NCBI RefSeq assembly: GCF_002443255.2
Contig: NW_019211454.1
Location: 6,469,440 to 6,533,439 of the forward strand
Length of the DNA: 64,000 nt
Source: Varroa destructor
Taxonomy: Eukaryota; Arthropoda; Arachnida; Mesostigmata; Varroidae
Direction: 5' to 3'
Part shown: piece by piece, positions 12,063 through 23,829 of the stretch
Numbering within the stretch: the first letter of the stretch is position 1
Layout: the number at the start of each line of letters is the position of its first letter
Notes under the pieces: generated by a model
Databases searched by the model: none
Seen by the model: the letters and a program-made list of their open reading frames with translations, nothing else
Told to the model about the DNA's origin: nothing
Translations under genes and position numbers: made by a program

Positions 12063-12616
12063 CTTAGGATACTAGACAGTCGATCTCTCGGAAGTTCAAT
12101 CCGCTTTACTGTGTCACATATTCATTTGTACGTCAGCCGGTCATGCCTTTGACTCCAGACATGTGGCATTTTGTTTCAGGTATAATCGTTTACTGATATA
12201 ACACAAGGAAGTCACTGCAAATACTACACGGCATGAGCGATTATCGTGAGTGTCCTCAGAGCTTCTAAGCGATATTAGAGATTTAATGGATATAATATTC
12301 CATCATACTTTCATCTATAATATTGTTAAATTTCATCTGTCCTAGTTTTAGAGCGCCAATACCACACGTATAGCTATAGGTTATACCACGCCACTGCATA
12401 ACTGTAAGTTTTATTTTTCGTTATTAGTGGCTAATAATAAATTATATGTGAGTATATCCCAGTATTTATTATCATTAGTGCATGTAAACATCTTTCATCT
12501 TTGATAATTGTTTTTAAGTTGGCCTTTCTTCTCTCGTAGAACTACTGATGAAAACAGTCGTATCAATCGTGCTACGCGTCGGTTTTTTTTTCTGTGGTTT
12601 TCTAACAAACACTATG

Positions 12617-12639
12617 TTATATATATATAGATAGATATA
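12617..12639. repeat. (TA)n/(GATA)n microsatellite
   Basis: Alternating TA passes into two GATA units. Confidence 0.85.
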
Positions 12640-12936
12640 GTCTGCAGGCAACATCCATCGAGACCTTCCGCAAGTAGGGATTTCGGACTGATTCGGAATC
12701 TGAGTATACATTTTCTAGTAGTGAGCTGGTGCACTCCAACACGCCAGTGATAATGTCTGATTAAATATGAAAAAGAGGACGCGTGTTATATAGGATTTTG
12801 AAGGGAAGAAGATTAATGACGTTTTAGGTTGTGGCAATGAAAATATATCTGTGTAGTTCTGTATAGCATAAGGCATTTTTTAGTAATACTTTCTCAGGTG
12901 TTCTGAGGCGCCTTGGTGCGGCAACTTGTGGTAACA

Positions 12937-12979
12937 GCTTTTGGCAACAGCCCGGGAGCGCCGGACTGTTGCCAAAAGC
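12937..12979. repeat. GC-rich hairpin with a 14-bp stem
   Basis: GCTTTTGGCAACAG (12937-12950) is the exact reverse complement of 12966-12979. The loop is 15 bases. The stem stands out in an AT-rich neighbourhood. Confidence 0.92.
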
Positions 12980-13099
12980 CGGAGGACAGAGAGGAGTTTG
13001 GCATCCCTGACCATTTACACAGGTAACACCTCGTATAAGCTCGTCGTCGACGTGTTGAGCTTTTGTACGTTTGAGATATTTCATACCTACAAAGAACAT

Positions 13100-14810
13100 C
13101 GATAGCTAAGCTTACAGTAACGTAGGCTAACTAAAATTGATTCATATAACCTACATGTAAAAGGCGCTTAACGAACTATTGTTGGAGCCGTGGGACAATT
13201 TAGACGTGAGACACTTGTATGATAAATTCTTAAATAAATCAATTATAACCCATAATGAGAAAGCACTCTAGTCTCTATGTAAGATTTAAGGCTCTTAAAC
13301 CTAGTAATCTCTAAACTTTTAAAGTTATAATTTTGCAATAGTCTATCGGGCAATTGCACCATGCGTATGACGACATGGTGGCTTGGATGGTCAAGCCCCT
13401 GGTTGAATGAGGCCAGGGTTCGCCATTTATGAGTACCATGTTCGAGGCCGTTCTTACTTTCACAGCGGTCTACTCTTTTCGAGTGACCCGTACTGGTGAT
13501 TGATTAATCAATTTGTATTGACACACACATGTGGTGTTTTGTTGTATAATATAGTTATTACAGGTAGTTCCGAGCTGCCACTTCGCTAAATTTAAGCAAG
13601 GTGAAAAAAGAAACTGGGAAAGATGACTCCTCAAGACAACGTAAAGCTTTGAATAGAATGTATTGCCTATGCTTACACAATACCATATCGCATACTCCGT
13701 ACATCTAATTATGACTACCGTGTGTCCCTTGATTGGTCTATGCTAAAAGTATATTTAAAAGAGTGTGTGATATGAAAAAAGGCCTGAAACGCCGTTACGT
13801 GTAATACTGGCTTGTTGTTCTTGGGTACGGAAACTCCACCTAAATCAACGCATTATTTTAACAGATATCTTTTAGGCTAGATTCTCCAAACATACGCCAT
13901 AGGAGTCTAGTATTAAATGGGATGTGAATTTAGTTATATCGAAGCGAAAACGTTCGGATGAAATAGTTCGAATAGTTAAAAGAGTTAACAGTTACGCAGA
14001 GATTTTTAAACTTTCCACACGGCTTTGGCAATAACACAGTCTCAGATGGTATTTCCTCTTTTGTTTATATCGCTCCTAATTTTTCCATAATTAGAAACGA
14101 TATAAAGAAATATAATTACAGAACTGAAGTATGATATTATCTAAGAGTCCACATTATTCCCTGTTAATTGTAATTGTATAGAGTTGGCTGCAATGATGAA
14201 GTGGGCATACATGCAAGTATGTAATCCACTTCCAAGTCCAAACCGTAGTTAATGGTCACTTGGTATGAGGGTTTACTCAGCCAATATGGTTTAGCTTTGA
14301 GGAACCATTATATCCGTATCTGTTAATTTCAAAATGATACCATTATTCTGTATTAGCAAATGTTATTTGTTGGAACTGTCCGGACAAGCGTATGCGTCAC
14401 CGGTGATTTTAACTTCTCATGTTAAGTGATAGGTTTTTTATTTAAATACACACCAAATTATGCTGTCGTAATGTTACATAGGGCAGAGACCAAAGGTATT
14501 GTACATCGAGGTGATTTGATCCAACGTGAACCCGACAGCCTCCATTCGTCGGCAAGTGTCTGTTATCGGGTAAATTGGTGCATGCACGTTTACTATCCTC
14601 CTATATTATATTGAATTTAAATAGTTAATCAATCTGAGCTTGTAAGTTTGGCTAACAATCGTTCTGAGATTCTATGAGCTCAAAGTTGCGGAACAGATTC
14701 GTAAACGAGTTCGATTCGTGTTCCGTAGCGAAACATAAAACCAGGTAAAGCTTCGACGACCAATACTGCCTAAATCTCCCATTGCTTTCGAGAGCTGACG
14801 ACGGCTCATT
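13100..14810. other. AT-rich stretch, no gene seen
   Basis: No splice-bounded open stretch or start context here that I would defend. Stops are frequent in all frames. Confidence 0.4.
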
Positions 14811-14811
14811 C

Positions 14812-14828
14812 GGGTTCGGAACGAACCC
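14812..14828. repeat. Short inverted repeat
   Basis: GGGTTCG and CGAACCC are separated by GAA, immediately downstream of the tRNA-like box B on the minus strand. It may be part of the same element. Confidence 0.6.
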
Positions 14829-14837
14829 TGTATCTAC

Positions 14838-14910
14838 CCCCCGGCTTTGAACCCAGACCATCTCACGTAACCTTCGATAGACACGTTACCGCTGCGCCAT
14901 TGTGGCGGCG
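14838..14910 (-). mobile_element. tRNA-derived (SINE-like) fragment with box A and box B
   Basis: Read on the minus strand, TGGCGCAGCGG (14899-14889) matches the box A consensus of tRNA promoters, and GGTTCAAAGCC (14853-14843) is close to box B. The 35-base gap between them is normal for a tRNA gene. The arms do not fold into a proper cloverleaf: the acceptor and anticodon stems do not pair. It is therefore a tRNA pseudogene or, more likely, the head of a SINE. A related box A lies at 23029-23044. No A-rich tail or target duplication was found. Confidence 0.4.
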
Positions 14911-14929
14911 CCGGGTCTTAGCCATTTCC

Positions 14930-16750
14930 GCCCGCTATACAAATAGTCGAACCGAGAAGACATAGCCTGTGAAGTACTCTGTAAGTACAGCCTTTATAGG
15001 GTTAGGCAAACTTTCGTTACGGTCTTTACGTTACCTAAAAGTGCATTGGATATTTCTATCCGAATGAAAATTGACGCACTTCGTTTAAGCTAAAATCAAG
15101 AAACATGCAGGGTCCCAATATTTAGGGCACGCTCTTGCGAGTATACGTTGGAATTGTGCATTATACGAGACCGCCAGAAGGTTACTCGTTACTTAATGTA
15201 TCCTATAACACTAAGGATACAGTTTTACCCATGGACGCACTTTTTCGTTAGAAGAAGGAGGAGATGTCCTAGAATTGCTTCGAGAAGATACCACTCGAAA
15301 ATAGTGCGGCTAACCATGTGACGGTTGGCCAGTCTGCAGCACTTCTGCTTAGATGGTGAACTTTTCGAGTGTATGACTGAAGTATATCTGCATATATTTA
15401 GAATGTAAATGTGCATACCAGCGCAAACATTTACATAGAGGTATATATTATTATACCATCTGATGAGTAGTTGTCTTTTACGGCTTCACATGTCAAACCA
15501 CACGTACTTCTGTTTAGCATTATTCCATAGACACTATAAGGTTAGTAAAATGAAGCACCCTTAGAAAGACCAGCAGGTGATATACTTTCACGGAGAACTT
15601 GATGAAATGTTTCAAAAGGCATTTTTCTTTTTTGTATAAATATAGGATTTTCTAATCATGAGATATTAACCATTTCGAGACAAAATATTTGGCTAAACTA
15701 GCATTATCAAAGCAAAAAAATAGCATTACCGGTGGATTACTTTTTCTTAAATTTTATACTTGAAGAATCATGTACTACAAGTGAGTATTTAATCAACTAT
15801 ACTTAATTGTTGCTATAAAATAGGCGATATACGATCGAGGCCTGGAATCCTGCAGATCAAAAATGCAGCTTTGCCTATCACGACATCCTAATAATTAAAG
15901 CACACACTGGATCTTTACTGCCGCTTTCTCATTTTTGGAATTATTTTTACTATGGTTGCCTTATTGTCTCTTATTAAATTATAAGAAACGCATTATTATA
16001 CAGTAAAAATCACCAATTATAATTAAAGGTACTACGGTCTGAGTGGCCGGCCAACGCGCAGCTCTTGTGCGCGTTGTCGCAGTAACTGTGAAAATGTTCT
16101 CAGCGGTAGATAAAATTTCATCGTTAATAAATTATTATTATGGTATGCGACCACCGTGCCGCTTTGAAGAAAAACAAGCAAGTTGCATTTGAAGTAATGT
16201 CGTATGGCTAACATACCAGATGTAAGAAAGTTAAGATTGCAAGTTACCGCTAAAGTGTCTCAATATGCCTCACGCTGACTCTAACCCAATATAGTAGTTT
16301 AATTGAAATGGACCGAATGAAATTTCAGAAGCTAGCGACGATTATTGAAAACGTATTCTTTAAATAACGGCAAAAGCTAACAGCTGATTCAGGTAGTACT
16401 CAATCACGGCTAAGGTAGAAGCTATAGATACCGATAATAAGGGCAACTTCCGTTGTTACAAAAGAAGCTAATGTAAAAGAAGCGTTGAAAAAATAAGTTT
16501 TTTTTTTTCATTTCACCGTGCTGTTTTCGTCTCATACAATTTAACGATATGTCACGTTACCTATTGAGACTGTATATTGTCCCTGTCCTAGTGATAGTAG
16601 TGTCGATTATAGCTATATTTACATTGATTAGCTCCTATGTAGCAATTTTAACTAAATGTTTGAGCTAAAGTAGCTCACTTTTAAATGATAGGTCTTGAGC
16701 TAAGTTGAACAGCGCCTTAGAATCCGTCCATAGAAGCCTAGTTTACTGCA
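14930..16750. other. AT-rich stretch, no gene seen
   Basis: Short open frames only (for example 15.2-15.4 and 16.0-16.2 kb, minus strand), without convincing start or splice context. Confidence 0.4.
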
Positions 16751-17063
16751 CAGCTAAACGATGATCGAAAAAAAAAAGCTGTCAAATTCTGTCAAAAAAA
16801 AATATATCAAATTCTACCCTCACACGATTTACCCTATTAGAAAGGCTAGCCCGATAAACGTGGGAGGAAATCTATCCAGTTGTCGAAATTTCACCGATAC
16901 TGCCGTGTTCGCTCGACCACAAAAACTTCCCTTCCTTACCTCATGTCTCGATATACTAGGACAGCTTAGGCGCGATTACCGGAAAGGCTGGACCAGCAAA
17001 TGGAGACAAAGGAATTTCGTTTCTTACGGTTGAAAACGAGCAGGGAAAGAGTTAGATTAGTTC

Positions 17064-17552
17064 GTGGAGAAGTGGCAACTCGGACGCAGCGGACCTTCCG
17101 TCATCGGGCCTCTGGCAGACTCCAGGTCGACGGGTAATTCGGTTCAATTTTGCAGCGGAAACCTGTATTTGTGTTTCCTGCTATTGCTCATCTGTACGGC
17201 CGGTTTCTGCAAAATGGAAAAGGCAAAGATGAAAAAAAAATTGTTTTCTCCGATATTGTTACACGCTGTTTGGCGATATTATCTCAATTTCCCGCAGGTT
17301 AATATCTATTGGATTGGAACAACCGTAGAACCGCCGTACGTTCTAACGAAGCTTTATTTTATGACAGGATTTCGCCAATCCACCGACTGGCGGATCGACA
17401 CTGCGCATCGACTGCAATTGCCCAAAGAAAATGACTCAAAAACACTGAACGCTGTTGTCTGTCTATTAGAAGCTGGAAAACATACAATTGATCCAGTTTG
17501 TCCAGCTTGGATATTTGTTCTCAGTAAAAATGTTATCGTTAATACCTCGTAG
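17064..17552 (+). CDS. Longest uninterrupted open frame in the window (162 codons), unrecognised
   Basis: The frame opens without an ATG; the first in-frame ATG is at about 17213 and would give about 113 residues. Upstream of it the frame has a hydrophobic stretch, LYLCFLLLLICTAGF. Later residues are mixed and protein-like (for example DWRIDTAHRLQLPKENDSK). Neighbouring open frames lie at 16761-17033 and 17611-17874 on the same strand, so about 1.1 kb is unusually free of stops. Near 17296 the sequence tttcccgcag could act as an acceptor inside the frame. I recognise no family. It could be exons, a decayed mobile element or chance. Confidence 0.2.
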   Translation: MEKWQLGRSGPSVIGPLADSRSTGNSVQFCSGNLYLCFLLLLICTAGFCKMEKAKMKKKLFSPILLHAVWRYYLNFPQVNIYWIGTTVEPPYVLTKLYFMTGFRQSTDWRIDTAHRLQLPKENDSKTLNAVVCLLEAGKHTIDPVCPAWIFVLSKNVIVNTS

Positions 17553-17716
17553 TGCTTACAGATTTGCTCTACAGCAAAGGTGTTAAAAGACTTCTCCTAT
17601 TTGGTGGCATATGTCACTTGTAGCGTATGTAGAAATCTACACGAGCCCTTCACAGAGCTACATGACATACTATAAGATGCATTCTGCCCATCGTTTTTCT
17701 CTTCTTTCACGTTCAG

Positions 17717-17805
17717 CTCAAACATACGAATTATCAGTTGAAGTCGTTAATTCAACGTTAGCATTTGAAGAGCTGCTAACGACGAACGACTTTCTCGCGG
17801 AGAAG
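17717..17805 (+). CDS. Candidate internal exon, unrecognised
   Basis: A strong pyrimidine tract, ttctcttctttcacgttcag, ends at 17716. It is followed by 89 open bases and the donor AAG|gtatgc. The open phase contains TYELSVEVVNSTLAFEELL and ends ...FLAEK, with two bases carried in and none out. It follows the open frame ending at 17552 by 164 bases. Family unknown. Confidence 0.22.
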
Positions 17806-17879
17806 GTATGCCTATGCGCGTGTTACTCTCATATAATTAAAATATTACTTGGATCTAATTCACCGGAGAGCTGAGTAGC

Positions 17880-20100
17880 AAATCACCAGTAATAATATCG
17901 TATTCGTTTATTATCGGCATACGTTTTTTATATATTATCGATAAATGTCATATAAATCCTCGTACCTAAATGAGCTGTGCTTCAAGTGTCTCAAAAGAAT
18001 TAAGATGTAAAGGTCTCAGGAGCTACACACCACTGACCAATTTTTTAACAGATCATCGTATACTAAAAGATCATCGTATCTCTTTTTCATATATAATTTG
18101 AATTTGGAGAGATTAAGTTCTTATGTTCTAGAAATGTGCATACTTAAGCGCTTGGTATTTCGACTTCGTCAGTCCTCTCGGAGTCACCACACTACAAATA
18201 GATCGAAGCATCTTTTTGACTAGTAAATACGGTAACCGTTTGAGTGCAGCTTTTTCACGGCAAGGTTACGTTCAATCATGGTAAAAGGTATATAAACGAG
18301 AATACTTATACGTAATACACGCATAGAAACAACAGTACACGCCAAGCCTCTCTAGACATATGGAAATGTTGTTCTTTTCCTTGCTAGATCGAAGCAGATT
18401 TCTGCCGCGGCTGCGCCAATAGCTGTCAATATATGAGCTGGGTCATAGGTCCCGAAACCTAACTGCCATGTGACTTGGCTCTTCGTAGGAAAAAACGTCG
18501 ATGCCTCGCCGCATTATAATCGATCGATCTCAAACCAGAGGTCCTCTGAGCCTCATAATTCTCGATGGGTAAGACGGCTGAGTGCAGTGACTAAAGCGCG
18601 CAGGCCGTTCAAGGAAAAGTAAGGGCTCGAAGGCAGCCGAATGGAGAGTGTAGTTGGAAATGTAAAAGAAGGGTACTCAAGTTTCAGCTGATTCCACCTT
18701 CATCTGCAATCAAGGATGAAGGGAGTCAAGTGCCAGAAGTCTGTGCGCTTGCTATTGCTACTACATACGCTATGTTACCGTGGCGTTACATTGTGGCGTT
18801 TGCTAACCGGTCGGGTTCAGATTCAGGATTGACTGCGCGCTAAGGTCCGATGACGACCAACGTTAAAGGGCGCTACTGATGCGGGGGGTGAAACATGCCC
18901 AAGGCGAAATGCTCTCGCTGTCTGCCTTCGAATGCAAATACTGGATCCGGAATATGTATTACTTTGATTTTGTTACCGGGGGTGATTCAAATGGCGCAAT
19001 TCAATTATAGGTCCTTTCAATGGCCATTACTTATAAGCAGACAAGAAACAATCTCTACATAGCAACGACAACAACACCGTATGGCGTTATTATGAAGAAA
19101 AAAATAAAAAAGGAATAACACGATTTAGACGAATAACACAAACCAGTATTGACTAATAACATCTGCTGACATTTTCAATTTATGACAAAAATATGCTGTG
19201 CTTGACAGAACTCTCTAATGATATTTTCTATTTTGTTGACATAATGATATCACGGGGACGGCTTTTTTCAATGTATGTTTCTAGTATTTACCCTTTCATC
19301 TATCGAAGAACGACACGTCATAACGGAAGTTCTTACGTGTTTTTTTTGCATCTCAATCGTATTCTTCTGGGCACCCAACTACAAAAAGCCGTCCAATTAT
19401 CGCTTCTTTGTATGTATTTCACATAAACAACAAGACGTAAAATTTGTACAGATAGCCTAAAGCTACATGTATGCCTATGAAGGCTTTTTTTTATGCAAAT
19501 GACTGGAACAGCGATAAACTGTAAGAGCTTGCTAGCATTAAGCGTTTAGGTAAACACTTCAATGCTTTCTACACTGCAGCAAATTGAAATTGAAGTAACT
19601 ATTTGCAGTTTGCGCGTGTTACAATGTCGACCTTTATCATCCTGTGGGCAGTAATAGTCCAGCACAAAGTTATTAAATAAATTAGATCCATCCTATCGGG
19701 TGGATTTCACGCATAACACATAACGTGGTTTACCTGATCTGATGGTTTTGTTATGTGGTCTTGCTAAATACGTCACCGTTAAAAGTGAGGTTCCTATACC
19801 CTCGCTGTAAACGCACTTTGCCCTCTATTTTGGGCTTATGATGCTGCAATGGGATGCAAGGATCTTTGTTTTATTCGAACTGCTTATTTAGTCAAAGCTT
19901 TGTGGTCGCTTTTGCGACTCTTCACTCGGTGGCTACGTAATACTGGCTCACACACGGCTCATCACTGAAGACTGATTCCGCATTTCTCTACGTCCATACA
20001 GATCTTTAAGATATATATTACCATGTGTATTATTAAATATATCCGTCACTGATAGTCTGGCTCTGGACGAGCATTTTTATGACATTAAACCTATATTAAA
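17880..20100. other. No gene seen
   Basis: AT-rich with a slightly GC-richer patch at 18.4-18.9 kb. There is a local near-duplication of agatcatcgtat near 18.06 kb. No start, splice or homology evidence. Confidence 0.4.
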
Positions 20101-20119
20101 AAGTAATTAAATTTCTTTT

Positions 20120-20153
20120 CCAAAAAGCTTTCTATTTCTTCAAAGCTTTTTGG
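20120..20153. repeat. Hairpin with a 12-bp stem
   Basis: CCAAAAAGCTTT (20120-20131) is the exact reverse complement of 20142-20153. The loop is 10 bases. Confidence 0.9.
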
Positions 20154-20199
20154 TGCAATTCATTGTCCAGAAGCTATTAAGGTATCGAACACCCTGATT

Positions 20200-22700
20200 C
20201 TCACGAAGCCTACCTAGGCTCGCCCCATTGGCCCTTCTGGAGCATCCCGCTCATAATTTTGGACGTTGTTCTCATCGCCTTTTCGTATTTTAGGTTGGGC
20301 AGCACTTGATTCTTCCAGTAGACTCTAAAAACCATTATCGCCTTTAGAGAAGAGTAATTGTAGTAATAATAAAATTAAATGAAAGTAGTTTTGGTCTTGA
20401 ATGATCCCTAGACGTTTGTTTTCAGCAATATCTTTTTTTTTTCTCTTTTTATAATTTAAGGATGCCTTTCCAGTTTTCAGCTTTTCTTGAATTTTTGAAA
20501 CGGATTAAACACCAACTAGACTCTGTGCCCCACTCACTTTGCAGTATTCAACGTGCTGATAGGTGTGTCTATGCAGAACCAAGACCAGGTCGTTTGAAAG
20601 CAGCGATTCCGGTATCTTGCACGCTTTCATTTTTAAGAAGTTCCAATAGTAGGTGTGAACTTTCGGCAATATCCAGCCATTAGTCATCATGATTTAGATG
20701 AAATAGTATCGATAATATTATATTACCTTTTAGTCCGTGCCTTTTGATTTTGTTTGTCACTTGCGATGCGACACACGGTTAATGAGTTGGACCTTAATTT
20801 ATTTTCCTATCAAAGCTATTGTTGTCGAAAGCATTTAGAGGGACTTGAACGAGGCTGACAAGGATCATGTGTAGCAAAAATTCACGATTTTCATTGCTAT
20901 AGACTTTGTCGTGAGATACACAAAATACATACAGACATATGAGCTACAAACACAAATTTAGAAATCTTCAATTTATTTTGTTTTTCTTGTAAATTCTAGC
21001 TTCTAGTTTTTTTCCTCTATACTCTTTCACTACTTTAGCAGATATAAAATAAATACTTTTAAACCGACAAGTGTTTTTTTTTTGCTTTTTACTCTATACA
21101 TTAGACTGCTTCTGTGAGAAATGTGTGATTTTAGAGAAAATAACCACAGTTCCGCCCGTTTAACACGCTGAGAGCAACAGATCGCCGGAGATCAAAGATG
21201 GTTTCAACACCGTCTTGCTATTTGCACTGTTATCTATTCGCTTAAAAATCACAATTCTATTATTTGTAGAGGTTTAGGTATTGTACTTCGTATTTTGCTC
21301 CTTAGTACAAGGAGTACAATAAAAGTACATACTGGACACCTTTATGACCACATGAGTCCTACAAAAGATATAATTTATGCCATGTTTTGTACATAATCTT
21401 CCTGTGCAGCATTATAATGCCATGGTGTATTATAATCCGGGTTCTATACAATGGAAAATGTAATAGGAGTATACGATTATACAGAAAATAATTTGCCTTA
21501 ATGCTTTGCAAGGTATCTATACCAGCGATGGTCATGGATTTCTAAGCATTCATTTGAGGTATTTTCAAATAAACGAAAGCGTTACAATATTTTTCATTAC
21601 TTTTTTTTACTCACATATGCAGACGAAACTGTGTCTATTATAATAGGACAAATGCACAAAGCGCTTATCCTTAACGGATCGGAAAGCTGTATACAATGTC
21701 TTGTCAGCTTTCAAGACGTTGACAAAAGCTTACCGGCTCATGGAGATATATTGCGAAGCCTTTTCCGCCTTGTTTTGCAATACGCAGTACCATTTAAAAG
21801 TGCCAGAGCAATAGAAAGAGAGAGCTATTATACATGAACACTTTTCTTCAAAAACAGTATACCTGGGCCCTTGGCTACCTTATATTCTTTTCGACAGGCT
21901 CTGTAGACCTTATACTACAACAGCATAAGTGAACGAATTCGTAGTAACTTCGCTAATTAATATCGAAGTTGAATAAGCATCTGCTCAAAAAGTTATGTCT
22001 TATTTTGTGAGTGAACCTACAAATTTCTTGAAGGCTTGTAAAGCTTACGATACGATTGCCCGAGAGAATCCCCAGTACGTAATTTGCTCAAGGTCCTCAT
22101 TATTACGTGGTGCGTTGTTAGTGTATTAATTCGAATAAAATACAGACAGCGCGTCACTGACCATATCAATCAAACCCTCTATAATGAAATATCATTTTGA
22201 TATGTGCTAGGTATTGGCTTTGTAAAAGCAATTTGAGGGTCTCCTGCTTTACGCTAGCAAATAATAATTCGTCCTTCAACTTCGTGTTGAAGTCGTGTAC
22301 CTTTCGATCCCTTCGTTTTCTACTAAAGATTACGCCGGACTGGCCCTCCATCGGGAAAACATTGAATTGGAGATATTTCGACGTCTGGAAAGTAATACTA
22401 ATTCCCAGAAACTTTCATCGATTTACTTCACACTTAGGAGAAGAAATAAGGTTCTATCTTGAATCATAAACAGCACCATAAACAATATTTTTCTCGTCCA
22501 GGTTGACTAAGCAAAAAACTTAGCTTCGAAGAAATTCCGCAAACTATCAGTTCATATATTGAGAATACGAAAAGCCGTTCGCCGAAAACCGTTCGTATGA
22601 ATCCGGCTCTCGTTGTACGTACATGACAGACATGGATATCTATAGAAATCAGTGTATAAATGTCAGTTTTCACGCCTATAATACGTTTTAGTATTCGCGC
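20200..22700. other. AT-rich stretch, no gene seen
   Basis: Scattered short open frames on both strands (20.5-20.7, 21.6-21.8, 22.2-22.5 kb) with no consistent splice context. Confidence 0.4.
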
Positions 22701-23028
22701 TTTTATTAGATGCTAGATAGTGCTACATTGCGCTATGTATCTCCATTTCTTTGAGTTTGTACCTTGTGCATTGGGGATAATGCCGCTAGGTCTATTGCAC
22801 TGCCTAGGTTCGGTCGAAGGCCAGGGAGAGACCGCACTATACTCTGTGCACGGTCCTCAGCCACCTTCTCGCCAAGTTCAATTTTCTCTATTCCATTTTA
22901 AATCCGTTATACCAAATAAATAACCAAATATTTTGAGTTTACGCTTTGTTTTAGACAACTGACATCTTTTAGCAGGAAACGAAGCTACACCACTTCACTA
23001 AGTGTTCTGAAATGTTGTAAACAAACCC

Positions 23029-23044
23029 GTTACCGCTACACCAT
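23029..23044 (-). repeat. Isolated tRNA box A-like motif
   Basis: The minus strand reads TGGTGTAGCGGTAACG. It is identical at 14 of 16 positions to the box A region of the element at 14.84-14.91 kb. No box B follows at the expected distance, so at most it is a broken copy of the same type of element. Confidence 0.25.
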
Positions 23045-23802
23045 CACGCTGAACTGCACGCAGTCATCAATCTTGTTATCACCCAGACAGGACCTAACCG
23101 GTGAAACAAAACTCTGCAATTTCTGTAGGCCGTACAGGCCAACCATGCCTGTCCACAATCTGCTGTACGTGGCTGGAAAGGGAAGTTTCCTTGGACGGCC
23201 TTCCCTTTCCTAACGGGGGAGCACCGTTTCTGCCCAACTCGACCAAATGCCTTCGAGCCGCCCACGAGTCCTGCACAGCGAGACAGCGTGGGCCGGTCAG
23301 ATGCTTTCGACGGTAGACAGTAGTTGACCGACAGGGACAGTCTCGAAGAAAGAGAATGCGAAAAGTCGAAAAGGTGTGATGAGTGTTGCCTAGAACTGTC
23401 CTATCGGCGGCCTGTAGGCCCGTGTCTGTCTATCTGTCTGCCTGCTCCGTATACGTGCTCTGCTGTACGCGCTGCCAAACACGTGTGAAAAAGAAGCTGT
23501 GTAAAGGAGTGTTGCATAAAAGTCAGTTTATCTGTGCACAAGTTGATATTTTTATAAGCGCTTATCACAGCTACCAGTATACATTGAGCTTTCCATTCGT
23601 AAATTTATACCTATACACACATTATTCGAAAAACGAAATAGAAAGAAATTCACTTCATTCGTGTGCGTTATTTGATATCGAAAGAAACATACCAGGGAAT
23701 GGTAAACGAGTGGACTATAGGCCTTTTTGCCACGGCGTCTCTCGCACTACTTTCTGCGTGGGTGTCTGTGTGAAAGTGGTAAAATTGCGTAGCCCGCCCC
23801 CT

Positions 23803-23823
23803 GCCCCCCCCCACACACACACC
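23803..23823. repeat. C run joined to a (CA)n microsatellite
   Basis: About nine C are followed by about five CA units. Confidence 0.85.
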
Positions 23824-23829
23824 CGCGTG

